Shown one piece after another: positions 16,271 through 25,085 of a stretch of DNA of 64,000 nucleotides (positions are counted from its first letter, which is position 1; each line of letters starts with the position of its first letter). The notes beneath the pieces were generated by a model, which saw only the letters and a program-made list of their open reading frames with translations, made no database searches and had not been told where the DNA came from. Source of the stretch: Cupriavidus plantarum (GTDB lineage Bacteria; Pseudomonadota; Gammaproteobacteria; Burkholderiales; Burkholderiaceae). Made by a program: the position numbers and the translations under genes. The DNA lies in assembly GCF_905397285.1 (NCBI RefSeq), contig NZ_CAJPUX010000014.1:1-64000 (forward strand), in the 5' to 3' direction.

Positions 16271-18202
16271 ATGCAGGTCCAGCTGGGGATCCGATCGGGC
16301 GCCATCGATGTTGGCGCGCGCAGATGGGGCAACGCCGCGTGGCGGCTGGCGGCGGTGTTGCTGCTCGCCCTGTTGGGGCTACTGCTGTCGCAGGGCACCG
16401 CGCGGGCCGCGAGCGAGGACGACTTTCTGCCGCCCGAGCAGGCCTTCAGGTTTGCCGCGCGGCAGCTCGACGATCGGACCATCGAGGTGCGTTTCGACGT
16501 AGCCGATGGCTACTACCTGTATCGGGAGCGCTTTGCGTTTGCGGCGCAGCCTGCGTCGGTCAAGCTGGGTATACCGGAGTTTCCGCATGGGAAGGTCAAG
16601 TTCGACGAGACCTTCAACAAGGAGATGGAGACGTACCGCGGCAGCGTGACGATACGCGTGCCGGTGGAAGCCGGGCCGCCCGACGGGAAGTGGGCGCTGA
16701 CGGTGACGTCGCAAGGCTGTGCGGACAAGGGGTTGTGCTATCCGCCGCAGGAGCATGTGTTCCGCGTGGGCGGGGCGCCGCTGGCGAATCTGTTCGGCGA
16801 TCGTGCGCCGGCGGCCACGTCAAGCGCGGCGCCGCCCGCCACCTTGGCTCCCGCCCCTGCGTTGGCCGTGCCCGATGATGGAGATCGGATCGCGCGCGCG
16901 CTGGCCAGCCGTAATGTTGGCGTCATCGCCGCGCTGTTCTTCGGACTTGGACTGCTGCTGACCTTCACGCCGTGCGTGCTGCCGATGGTGCCGATTCTGT
17001 CGTCTATCGTGGTGGGCGAGCATGTCACGCGTGGGCGTGCTTTCACGGTGTCGATCGCGTACGTACTGGGCATGGCCGTGGTCTACACGGCGATCGGTGT
17101 CGCGGCGGGGCTGATCGGCGAGGGCCTGGCGGCGGCGCTCCAGACGCCGTGGGTGCTCGGTGCGTTCGCTGTGCTGATGGTCGCGCTCGCATTGTCCATG
17201 TTCGGGCTCTATGAGCTGCAGTTGCCGCAGCGCTGGCAGACGCGGCTGACCGAATCGTCGAACAAGCGGCAGGGCGGGCAGATTGCCGGGGCCGCCGTCA
17301 TGGGCGCGATCTCGGCCCTGATCGTGGGGCCCTGCGTGACGGCGCCGCTCGCGGGTGCACTGGCCTATATCGCGCAGACGGGCGATGCGGTGACGGGCGG
17401 CAGCGCGCTGTTTGCGATGGCCATCGGCATGGGCGTGCCGCTCGTGCTCGTCGGCCTCGGCGCTGGCAATCTGCTGCCGCGCGCGGGGCGCTGGATGGAA
17501 GCGACCAAGCGCTTCTTCGGTTTTCTGCTGCTCGGCGTGGCGATCTGGATGGTGACGCCAGTCCTGCCCGCGTGGATCGTGATGGTGGCCTGGGCGGCGT
17601 TGCTACTCGTGGGCGCCGTGTATCTCGGTGCGTTCGATGCACTGGGGGCAGACGCGCGCGGATTGTCGCGGCTCGGGAAGGGACTGGGTATTCTTGCCGC
17701 GCTGGCCGGGGCCATTGTGCTGGTGGGGCTGGCTTCCGGTGGGCGGGATCCGTTGCAGCCGCTGTCGCACTTGAGCTTTGATGGGGCAGGCAACCCGGCA
17801 GGTGCGGGGGCGAAGGACGCGGTGCGGTTCGAGCGGATTCGCACCGTGGCCGATCTCGACGCCCGCGTGGCCGCGGCCGCGGCGGCTGGGCGTCCTGTGA
17901 TGCTCGATTTCTATGCGGACTGGTGCGTGAGCTGCAAGGAAATGGAGAAGTTCACGTTCTCCGATGCGAAGGTGGGTGCGCGCATGGCGCAGTTGACGTT
18001 GTTGCAGGCGGACGTGACCGCCAACAATGCCGACGATCGTGCGTTGTTGAAGCGCTTTGGGTTATTCGGGCCGCCGGGGATCATCTTGTTTGGCACGGAT
18101 GGCAAGGAGCGGCCGGTGCGGGTCATCGGGTACCAGTCCGCGGACCGGTTTCTGGATAGCCTCGAGCGCGCGTTCGGGACGTCCAGCGTGGCGTCGCGCT
18201 AA
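16271..18202 (+). CDS. dsbD: Thiol:disulfide interchange protein DsbD
   Basis: DsbD passes electrons from cytoplasmic thioredoxin across the inner membrane to periplasmic DsbC and cytochrome c maturation factors. The 643-residue protein has a signal peptide (LAAVLLLALLGLLLSQGTARA), a periplasmic alpha domain with Cys150 and Cys156 (CADKGLC), an eight-helix membrane domain with Cys235 (FTPCVLP) and Cys355 (GPCVTAP), and a C-terminal thioredoxin domain with CVSC at 552-555. All six catalytic cysteines are present. ATG 16271 is chosen because it gives a clean signal peptide; the open frame reaches back into cutA. Confidence 0.96.
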   Translation: MQVQLGIRSGAIDVGARRWGNAAWRLAAVLLLALLGLLLSQGTARAASEDDFLPPEQAFRFAARQLDDRTIEVRFDVADGYYLYRERFAFAAQPASVKLGIPEFPHGKVKFDETFNKEMETYRGSVTIRVPVEAGPPDGKWALTVTSQGCADKGLCYPPQEHVFRVGGAPLANLFGDRAPAATSSAAPPATLAPAPALAVPDDGDRIARALASRNVGVIAALFFGLGLLLTFTPCVLPMVPILSSIVVGEHVTRGRAFTVSIAYVLGMAVVYTAIGVAAGLIGEGLAAALQTPWVLGAFAVLMVALALSMFGLYELQLPQRWQTRLTESSNKRQGGQIAGAAVMGAISALIVGPCVTAPLAGALAYIAQTGDAVTGGSALFAMAIGMGVPLVLVGLGAGNLLPRAGRWMEATKRFFGFLLLGVAIWMVTPVLPAWIVMVAWAALLLVGAVYLGAFDALGADARGLSRLGKGLGILAALAGAIVLVGLASGGRDPLQPLSHLSFDGAGNPAGAGAKDAVRFERIRTVADLDARVAAAAAAGRPVMLDFYADWCVSCKEMEKFTFSDAKVGARMAQLTLLQADVTANNADDRALLKRFGLFGPPGIILFGTDGKERPVRVIGYQSADRFLDSLERAFGTSSVASR

Positions 18203-18214
18203 CGACGATACAGG

Positions 18215-19504
18215 TTAGCGATCCAGCCAGCGGCCAAGCGCCCACAGCGCGCCAATGGCGGCGACCACGCCGCCCATCAGTCCGATCGACCACCAGAATC
18301 CATCTGGCGCATGCAGCCATGGCATGCGGTCGAAGTTCATGCCGAAGATGCCCGTGATGAGCGTCAGCGGCATAAACAGCGCGGTGAGGATCGTGAGCGT
18401 GCGCATCGTGCGATTGGTCCGATGCGCGACCGCGGAGAAGTGGATCTGGACCGCGGATTCGATCGAGTCCTCGAGACGTCGCGCGTGCGCGAGTACGCGC
18501 TGGATATGTTCCATCAGGTCCGTCAGCCGGACGAGCAGGACCTCGTCCCGGCTGGCCGGCGACGGTAGCGTCGCGCCGTCTTCTTCGCTGCTGTAGCGGT
18601 TGTCGAGCAGGCTGTCGCGGAACTCCTGCAGCGCGTCGCGCTGTTCCTCGCTCAGATGCTCGAGCCTCCGCAACTGGATGCGGGCATCGAGCAATCCTTC
18701 CCAGCTCGAGAAACTGCGGCGCGCGCTCAGCAGCGCGCGTTGCCAGCGATCGAGCTGGCGCGTAAGCGGCGACCGCAGTTCGAGGTAGCGGTCCACCATC
18801 GCGTTGAGTAGCCGCAGCATCAGGTCCTCGGGCCGCGTCGGCGGACGGACGCCGTGGATCAGCGCGGCTTGTCCATTGGTGCCCGCGACGCCGGCCGGGC
18901 GGGGTGCCTGGCAGAGATCGAGCAGGCGCTGCCGTACCTGATCCAGCGTGCGCGAGGGGCCCGGGCGCACGGTGATGAGCACCGTGTCGAACACGAAGAA
19001 CGTGACGGGCTGTGTGTCGATGCGGGCCAGGGCCGGCAGGAAGCCCGGCGGATATTTGCGTGCCGGCTTTTGTGCCGAGGCCGGTGGCGACGCGGGCGAG
19101 GGCGGTGCGAAGGGATGCGCCGTGGCAGGAACCGTCGCTGGCGCACCGGTTGGCACGGCAGCCCCTGCTGTTGCGGCGTGTGAGGCGTCTGCTTCCGCTT
19201 CCGCGAAGAGGCGGCTCGTCTCGAACGTGAGTTTGCGGAAGATGACCATATCGTACGCATTCGTCGTATCGAAGAACGACGGATGGGCGGCATTGGTCGC
19301 GTCCACCAGATGCAGGTCGAGGATGGGCGCGCCGGTCAGCGGCGTGAGGCTGTCACGCCATGCGGACGGCGCGGGCGCGACCTCTTCGGTGTCGAAGTCC
19401 GCCCACACGAATCGCGCCGCCGCATTGCCGGCGAGAAACTCGCGCGCCGCCTCGAGCGTGGCCAGGGGATGGACCTGGCTGGCCGAAAAACCGAGCAGTT
19501 GCAT
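18215..19504 (-). CDS. CorA-family divalent metal ion transporter with Pro/Ala-rich insert
   Basis: CorA-family proteins are pentameric inner-membrane Mg2+/Co2+ or Zn2+ channels. The 429-residue protein ends with two membrane helices (LTILTALFMPLTLITGIFGMNF and GFWWSIGLMGGVVAAIGALWAL) joined by the invariant GMN selectivity motif. The long cytoplasmic alpha-helical stalk precedes them. Between about residues 95 and 150 there is a low-complexity Ala/Pro-rich insertion not usual in CorA. It is the last gene of a - strand group, starting 9 bases after hemB. Whether it is CorA or ZntB-like in direction cannot be told. Confidence 0.88.
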   Translation of the reverse strand: MQLLGFSASQVHPLATLEAAREFLAGNAAARFVWADFDTEEVAPAPSAWRDSLTPLTGAPILDLHLVDATNAAHPSFFDTTNAYDMVIFRKLTFETSRLFAEAEADASHAATAGAAVPTGAPATVPATAHPFAPPSPASPPASAQKPARKYPPGFLPALARIDTQPVTFFVFDTVLITVRPGPSRTLDQVRQRLLDLCQAPRPAGVAGTNGQAALIHGVRPPTRPEDLMLRLLNAMVDRYLELRSPLTRQLDRWQRALLSARRSFSSWEGLLDARIQLRRLEHLSEEQRDALQEFRDSLLDNRYSSEEDGATLPSPASRDEVLLVRLTDLMEHIQRVLAHARRLEDSIESAVQIHFSAVAHRTNRTMRTLTILTALFMPLTLITGIFGMNFDRMPWLHAPDGFWWSIGLMGGVVAAIGALWALGRWLDR

Positions 19505-19513
19505 CGGCCGGGA

Positions 19514-20506
<993 letters not shown>

Positions 20507-20635
20507 GTGCAGTTCCGGGGGAGTCGGCGCGATCATGTTTGACGCTGGAGGTGACGCTACTATGGCGTGGCACGCATCCCGTTGCAGTGCGTCAGATCGC
20601 GTGGAAAGAAAAACTAAACTTTTGTGCGTGCCCGC

Positions 20636-20641
20636 TATCAT
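20636..20641 (+). promoter_or_regulatory. Candidate -10 box for the small RNA at 20645
   Basis: TATCAT at 20636-20641 would start transcription near 20648. The region upstream is AT-rich (AAAGAAAAACTAAACTTTT) but has no close TTGACA match at 16-18 bases. A weak call that depends on the terminator downstream. Confidence 0.4.
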
Positions 20642-20644
20642 ACT

Positions 20645-20763
20645 CGCGGACACTCTGTGTTGCTTCGTGCGGCGCGGTGTCCCCCGCTACTCCTCCCTGA
20701 GCGGGTACCCGCCCCAACCGGCGGGAAGTTGGTCCCCGTTGCCACGCAACGGGGCTTTTTTTG
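20645..20763 (+). ncRNA. Candidate small RNA with anti-Shine-Dalgarno loop, between hemB and engB
   Basis: A roughly 115-base stretch on the + strand, opposite to both neighbouring genes, shows three successive hairpins. CCCGCT/AGCGGG (20683-20688/20700-20705) presents the loop ACTCCTCCCTG, which is complementary to GGGAGGAG Shine-Dalgarno sequences. CCCGCC/GGCGGG (20708-20713/20720-20725) is the second. CCCCGTTGC/GCAACGGGG (20734-20742/20746-20754) followed by C and seven T residues is a strong terminator. C-rich exposed loops in double-hairpin RNAs are known in Alphaproteobacteria (CCUCCUCCC 'cuckoo' RNAs) and, from memory, in Burkholderia. No significant protein is encoded. The 5' end is uncertain. 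Confidence 0.65.
20734..20762 (+). terminator. Strong + strand intrinsic terminator upstream of hemB
   Basis: Nine perfect base pairs, CCCCGTTGC/GCAACGGGG around CAC, followed by C and T7 on the + strand. No + strand protein gene precedes it for 2.5 kb, which is why a small RNA is inferred here. The T tract is absent on the - strand side, so it is not the engB terminator. Confidence 0.85.
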
Positions 20764-20771
20764 TACCGGCT

Positions 20772-21605
20772 CTAGATCTTCGATTTCGCTTTCGAAGGCT
20801 GCGCGATCTTCGGGCGCAGAGCTTTCGGGATGCGATGCTTGGGTGCCTTTTTTGCGGGAGCTTTTCTGGCTGGCGCTTCCTTCGCCACAGCCCTCGGCGC
20901 CGCGGTTTCGGCGCTCTCTCCTTCCGAAACCATATCCACAACGACTTCCCCGCGTGCTTCCGGCTCCAGCGATTCCGGCAGCGACAGCCAGCCCGCGATC
21001 ACGCGCTGGGCTTCCTCGATGCCGCGGCGCTTGATGCTCGAGAACAGTTGCGCGGTCATGGGCACGGGTTCATCCATCTGCGCCGCATAGCCGGCGAGCA
21101 CCTTGCGCGTCTCGCGCAGCGCCAGGGCGTTCTCGCTGTTCGTCAGCTTGTCCGCCTTGGTGAGCAGCACATGGATCGGCTTGCCCGTAGGCAGAAACCA
21201 CTCGACCATCTGGCAATCGAGGTCCGTGAACGGGCGGCGCGCGTCCATCATCAGAACCAGCCCGGACAGCTGCGTGCGCGTCTGCACGTAATCGCTCAGC
21301 AGGCCCTGCCAGTGGTACTTGGCCGTGCCCGACACTTCCGCGTAGCCGTACCCAGGCAGGTCGACGAGGAAGGCGAGCGGGTCCGGCGCCTTGACGGGCG
21401 CAACGGAGAAAAAGTTGATGTGCTGCGTGCGGCCCGGCGTCCGCGATGAGAAGGCGAGCCGCTTCTGGTTGCAGAGGATGTTGATGGCCGTGGATTTGCC
21501 GGCGTTGGATCGCCCGGCGAACGCCACCTCGGGAACGGCCGTGGCGGGCAGGTCTCGCAGGTGATTGACGGTAATGAAGAAGCGGGCCTGATGTAGAAGC
21601 GACAT
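20772..21605 (-). CDS. engB: Ribosome biogenesis GTPase EngB/YihA with basic C-terminal tail
   Basis: EngB (YihA/YsxC) is a GTPase needed for late 50S assembly and linked to cell division. The 277-residue protein has G1 GRSNAGKST, the switch region RTPGRTQHINFF, G3 DLPGYG and G4 LTKADK. The GTPase domain ends near residue 205; a further 70 residues rich in Ala, Lys and Pro form an extension beyond the roughly 200-residue family norm. ATG 21605 (MSLLHQARFFITVNHLRDLP) is chosen on family N-terminus, though no clear Shine-Dalgarno sequence precedes it. Divergent from the cytochrome c4 gene. Confidence 0.95.
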   Translation of the reverse strand: MSLLHQARFFITVNHLRDLPATAVPEVAFAGRSNAGKSTAINILCNQKRLAFSSRTPGRTQHINFFSVAPVKAPDPLAFLVDLPGYGYAEVSGTAKYHWQGLLSDYVQTRTQLSGLVLMMDARRPFTDLDCQMVEWFLPTGKPIHVLLTKADKLTNSENALALRETRKVLAGYAAQMDEPVPMTAQLFSSIKRRGIEEAQRVIAGWLSLPESLEPEARGEVVVDMVSEGESAETAAPRAVAKEAPARKAPAKKAPKHRIPKALRPKIAQPSKAKSKI

Positions 21606-21975
21606 GCGAAAGAATGGAGGCGGGAGCGTCGGGTGACGGGGCCGGCGGGCGACTTGCCGAACACGGCAGGGGGCACATTGCGGCATCTCGTCACAGTGGC
21701 GTGCAGCCGTCAATCCGGAAAGCGATTTATTGTACAATACGCCGGTTTACGGTCTCCTGAGCGGGTGACGTGTGACATCCATTTTGTGGCATCGGCGCGG
21801 ATCCTCGAGGTCTACGATTCCCGAATGGCTGTCCGCCACTGCGCAGGACGCATGTCGCGGCGGTCAATTGTTGAATTGCCGCGACGGCCCGTTGCCGAAG
21901 GCGTTCCCACCGCCAGAGCTCCGGGTCGGCCGGCCTTGCATTCGGTATTCATAACAATTCTGACAAGGTGTGCGA
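21606..21975. other. Divergent intergenic region engB / cytochrome c4
   Basis: This 370-base region holds no gene. It carries a -10-like TACAAT (21733-21738, + strand) in an AT-rich patch that includes the palindrome TTGTACAA, with only a weak -35. A transcript from there would have a leader of about 230 bases. A CGTCAA at 21708-21713 reads TTGACG on the - strand and may be a -35 for engB, but its -10 is poor. Confidence 0.5.
21855..21884 (+). promoter_or_regulatory. Leader hairpin upstream of cytochrome c4
   Basis: TCGCGGC (21855-21861) pairs with GCCGCGA (21878-21884) and an inner AATT/AATT pairing shortens the loop. It lies 92 bases before the cytochrome start and has no T tract. It could be an mRNA-stability or regulatory structure; function unknown. 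Confidence 0.45.
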
Positions 21976-22635
21976 ATGAACCGCATTGCGAAAATTCTGG
22001 CTGTCATGGCGCTCGCTGTCCCTGCGCTGACCATGACGGGAATGGCTACCGCCGCAGAACAGGCCCCTGTGAAGGCCGATCCTGCCAAAGGCGAAACGCT
22101 ATATTCGCAAGGCGCTCCCGATCGCAACGTCCCCGCTTGCCTGAGCTGCCACGGCGCCGCCGGCAATAGCGGCGCGGCCGCCAATCCCAAGCTCGCCGGC
22201 CAGCAGGCCGAGTACGTGCACAAGCAGCTTGAAGACTTCAAGTCCAAGTCGCGCAACAACCCCATCATGACGCCGTACGCCTCGGTGCTGACCGACCAGG
22301 AAATGCGCGATATCGGCGCGTACCTGGCGAAGCAGCAGCTGAAGCCCGCAACGGCCAAGAACAAGGATACGATCGAAGCCGGCCAGAAGATTTACCGTGC
22401 CGGTATCGCGGCCAAGGGCGTGCCCGCCTGCGCGGCCTGCCACGGACCGACCGGCGCGGGCATTCCGGCGCAGTATCCGCGCATCGGCGGCCAGTTCGCC
22501 GAATACACGGAGGCGCAGCTGATCGCGTTCCGCCAGGGCGCCCGCAAGAACAACTCGGTGATGAGCACCGTCGCCGCGCGCATGTCGGATGCCGAGATCA
22601 AGGCCGTTGCCGACTACGTGGCCGGCGTGCGCTGA
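21976..22635 (+). CDS. Periplasmic diheme cytochrome c4
   Basis: Cytochrome c4 is a two-domain electron carrier feeding terminal oxidases. The 219-residue precursor has a signal peptide (AKILAVMALAVPALTMTGMATAA) and two CxxCH heme sites, CLSCH in the first half and CAACH in the second, each with a later Met ligand candidate (NPIMTPYA, NSVMSTVAARMS). ATG 21976 is chosen over the in-frame GTG at 21970. It lies upstream of the cytochrome c maturation genes resB and ccsA, separated by a terminator. Confidence 0.93.
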   Translation: MNRIAKILAVMALAVPALTMTGMATAAEQAPVKADPAKGETLYSQGAPDRNVPACLSCHGAAGNSGAAANPKLAGQQAEYVHKQLEDFKSKSRNNPIMTPYASVLTDQEMRDIGAYLAKQQLKPATAKNKDTIEAGQKIYRAGIAAKGVPACAACHGPTGAGIPAQYPRIGGQFAEYTEAQLIAFRQGARKNNSVMSTVAARMSDAEIKAVADYVAGVR

Positions 22636-22700
22636 CCTCCCGCCGTACCGTCATGCAGGACGCTGGTCGATGAAACCCTGCGTCCTGCCAGCAATCGAAG

Positions 22701-22740
22701 AGGGTGGCCTGCTTGCAAAGCAGAACCACCCTTTTTTGTT
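22701..22740 (+). terminator. Intrinsic terminator after cytochrome c4
   Basis: GGGTGG (22702-22707) pairs with CCACCC (22726-22731) and CTGCTT (22709-22714) with AAGCAG (22718-22723), making a long hairpin followed by six T residues. It ends the cytochrome transcript before resB. Confidence 0.88.
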
Positions 22741-22783
22741 TTCCATCCCTCGCACCTGCTGATTTGCCTCGGCGTTACCCGTC

Positions 22784-24952
22784 ATGTCGACCGCTTCCAC
22801 TTCGGGCCTGCACCTGAAGACCTCCCACCGCGTGCTGCGCGACACCGTCGAGCTGCTGTCCTCGATGCGATTTGCGATCACGCTGCTGACGGTGATCGCC
22901 ATTGCGAGCGTGATCGGTACCGTGCTCAAGCAGAACGAGCCCTACCCGAACTACGTGAACCAGTTCGGGCCGTTCTGGGCGGATCTGTTCCATGCGCTGT
23001 CGCTGCAGAAGGTGTACAGCTCGTGGTGGTTCCTGCTTATCCTCGCGTTTCTGGTGGTCTCGACGTCGTTGTGCATTGCACGAAATGGCCCGCGCATGGT
23101 GGCGGACATGCGGTCGTGGAAGGACCACGTGCGCGAGCGGAGCCTGCGCGCGTTCCACCATCGCGGCGAGTTCGAGGGCGGCATGGCGCGCGCGGACGCC
23201 GTGTCGCGTCTGGGTGCGCTGCTGCGCAACCGGGGCTATCGCATCAAGCCGGTGGAGCACGAGGGCGCCACGCTGCTGGCGGCGAAGGCGGGCGCGTTCA
23301 ACAAGCTCGGCTACATCCTCGCCCATACGGCGATTGTCGTGATCTGCATCGGTGGTCTGCTGGACGGCGACATGCTGATTCGCGCGCAGATGTGGTTTGG
23401 CGGCAAGACGCCGATCAACGGCAATGCCGTGATCACCGACGTGCCGCCGCAACATCGGTTGTCGCCCAACAATCCCGGATTCCGCGGCAACGCGTTCGTG
23501 CCGGAGGGTGCGACCGTGTCCACCGCGATTCTCAATATTGCCGATGGCGCGCTGGTGCAGGATCTGCCGTTCACGCTGACGCTCAAGAAGTTCACCGTCG
23601 ACTTCTACTCGACGGGCATGCCCAAGCTTTTCGCGTCGGATGTGGTCGTGACCGACCGCGTCACGGGCAAGCAGACCGCGGCGACCATCAAGGTGAACGA
23701 GCCGCTGATCGTCGATGGCATTGCAATCTACCAGTCGAGCTTCGAGGATGGCGGCTCCAAACTGAAGTTTGTGGGCTATCCGATGAGCGGCACCTCCGGT
23801 TTGACGTTCGCGCTTTCGGGCGCCGTTGGCGGCAGCGCCACGCTGACCGGTACCGGCACGGGCGCGGACGATGACAGCCTGACCGTGGAGTTCAGCGACT
23901 TCCGGCTGATGAACGTGGAGAACGTGACCGACGCGTCCGGCAAGCCAGACGCGCGCGGCGTGGCGCGCAAGTCGATGGGGGCCACGCTCGAGAAGCACCT
24001 CGGCGCCGCGGCGAACCTCGACAAGGCCAAGGAGTTCCGCAACGTCGGCCCCTCGGTGCAGTACAAGCTGCGCGACCGCAACGGCCAGGCGCGCGAGTTC
24101 AACAACTACATGGTGCCCGTGGAGCTGGATGGGCAGCTCGTCTTCCTGGCGGGCATGCGCGAGGCGCCGGACGAGCCCTTCCGCTACCTCCGTATTCCGG
24201 CCGACGACCAGCGTTCGGTGACGGACTGGATGCGCCTGCGCGCCGCGCTGCAGGATCGCGCCATGCGTGGCGAGGCCGCGCGCCGGTTTGCGGCGATCTC
24301 GATGCCCGGCGAGGGCAGGGAGACGCTGCGCGCCCAGCTGGCCGAGAGCGCGCTGCGCGCGATGGACCTGTTCGCAGGGGCGGCGCGCGCGCAGCCAGAC
24401 GCGCCGCCGGGCGGCTTTACGGCGATTGCCGCGTTCCTCGAGAAAACGGTGCCGCCGGCCGAGCAGCAGAAGGCGGCCGATGTGCTGCTGCGCATTCTGA
24501 ACGGCAGCATGTGGGAGTTGTGGCAGCTGTCGCGCGAGAAGGACAAGGCGCCAGCCGTGGCCAACGATGCCAGGAGCAGTGCCTTTCTGCAACAAGCGGT
24601 CAACTCGCTCTCGGACAGTTTTTTCTACGCCGCACCGGTTTTTCTGCAACTGGATGATTTCGAGCAAGTGCGTGCCAGCGTGTTCCAGATGACGCGTGCG
24701 CCGGGCAAAAACATCGTGTATCTTGGGTGCTTGCTGCTCGTACTTGGCGTTTTTGCGATGTTCTACATCCGCGAGCGCCGTGTATGGATCTGGGTCAAGG
24801 ATAAGCACGAAGGTCACGGCAGCGAGGTACTGATGGCGATGTCCACACAACGCCGGACCCTCGATTTCGAGCGGGAATTCGCCGCATTGCGCGACGACGT
24901 CGGTCGCGCGGCGGGCGCCAACCCGACGGAGGGCAAGCCGGACCACGCGTGA
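22784..24952 (+). CDS. resB: Cytochrome c biogenesis protein ResB (CcsB)
   Basis: ResB/Ccs1 works with CcsA in System II to deliver heme to apocytochromes c on the periplasmic side. The 722-residue protein has membrane segments at about 27-46, 80-100 and 175-195, a large periplasmic domain, and a final membrane helix (NIVYLGCLLLVLGVFAMFYI) near residue 650 followed by a basic cytoplasmic tail. The early motif RFAITLLTVIAIASVIGTVLKQNEPYPNYVNQFGPFW fits the family. ATG 22784 starts the open frame; it precedes ccsA by 133 bases. Confidence 0.94.
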   Translation: MSTASTSGLHLKTSHRVLRDTVELLSSMRFAITLLTVIAIASVIGTVLKQNEPYPNYVNQFGPFWADLFHALSLQKVYSSWWFLLILAFLVVSTSLCIARNGPRMVADMRSWKDHVRERSLRAFHHRGEFEGGMARADAVSRLGALLRNRGYRIKPVEHEGATLLAAKAGAFNKLGYILAHTAIVVICIGGLLDGDMLIRAQMWFGGKTPINGNAVITDVPPQHRLSPNNPGFRGNAFVPEGATVSTAILNIADGALVQDLPFTLTLKKFTVDFYSTGMPKLFASDVVVTDRVTGKQTAATIKVNEPLIVDGIAIYQSSFEDGGSKLKFVGYPMSGTSGLTFALSGAVGGSATLTGTGTGADDDSLTVEFSDFRLMNVENVTDASGKPDARGVARKSMGATLEKHLGAAANLDKAKEFRNVGPSVQYKLRDRNGQAREFNNYMVPVELDGQLVFLAGMREAPDEPFRYLRIPADDQRSVTDWMRLRAALQDRAMRGEAARRFAAISMPGEGRETLRAQLAESALRAMDLFAGAARAQPDAPPGGFTAIAAFLEKTVPPAEQQKAADVLLRILNGSMWELWQLSREKDKAPAVANDARSSAFLQQAVNSLSDSFFYAAPVFLQLDDFEQVRASVFQMTRAPGKNIVYLGCLLLVLGVFAMFYIRERRVWIWVKDKHEGHGSEVLMAMSTQRRTLDFEREFAALRDDVGRAAGANPTEGKPDHA

Positions 24953-25085
24953 TAGACGGGTATTCGCAACATCCACGCGCCATGATGTGGACGTGCCGTT
25001 GTTGTCGTAAAAACCAGCCTCTTATCCCCGCGACTCCGCGACGGTCGAATTCGAGGCGACACGAAACCACAAGAGCAGGAATGCC

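Noticed and set aside
20701..20712. Palindrome GCGGGTACCCGC as a protein operator
   Set aside because: It is better explained as the junction of two RNA hairpins in the candidate sRNA; a two-base centre gives no separate evidence for an operator.
22775..24976. 733-codon antisense frame opposite resB
   Set aside because: Mirror of the resB codon bias, with low-complexity Arg/His content; no domain recognisable.
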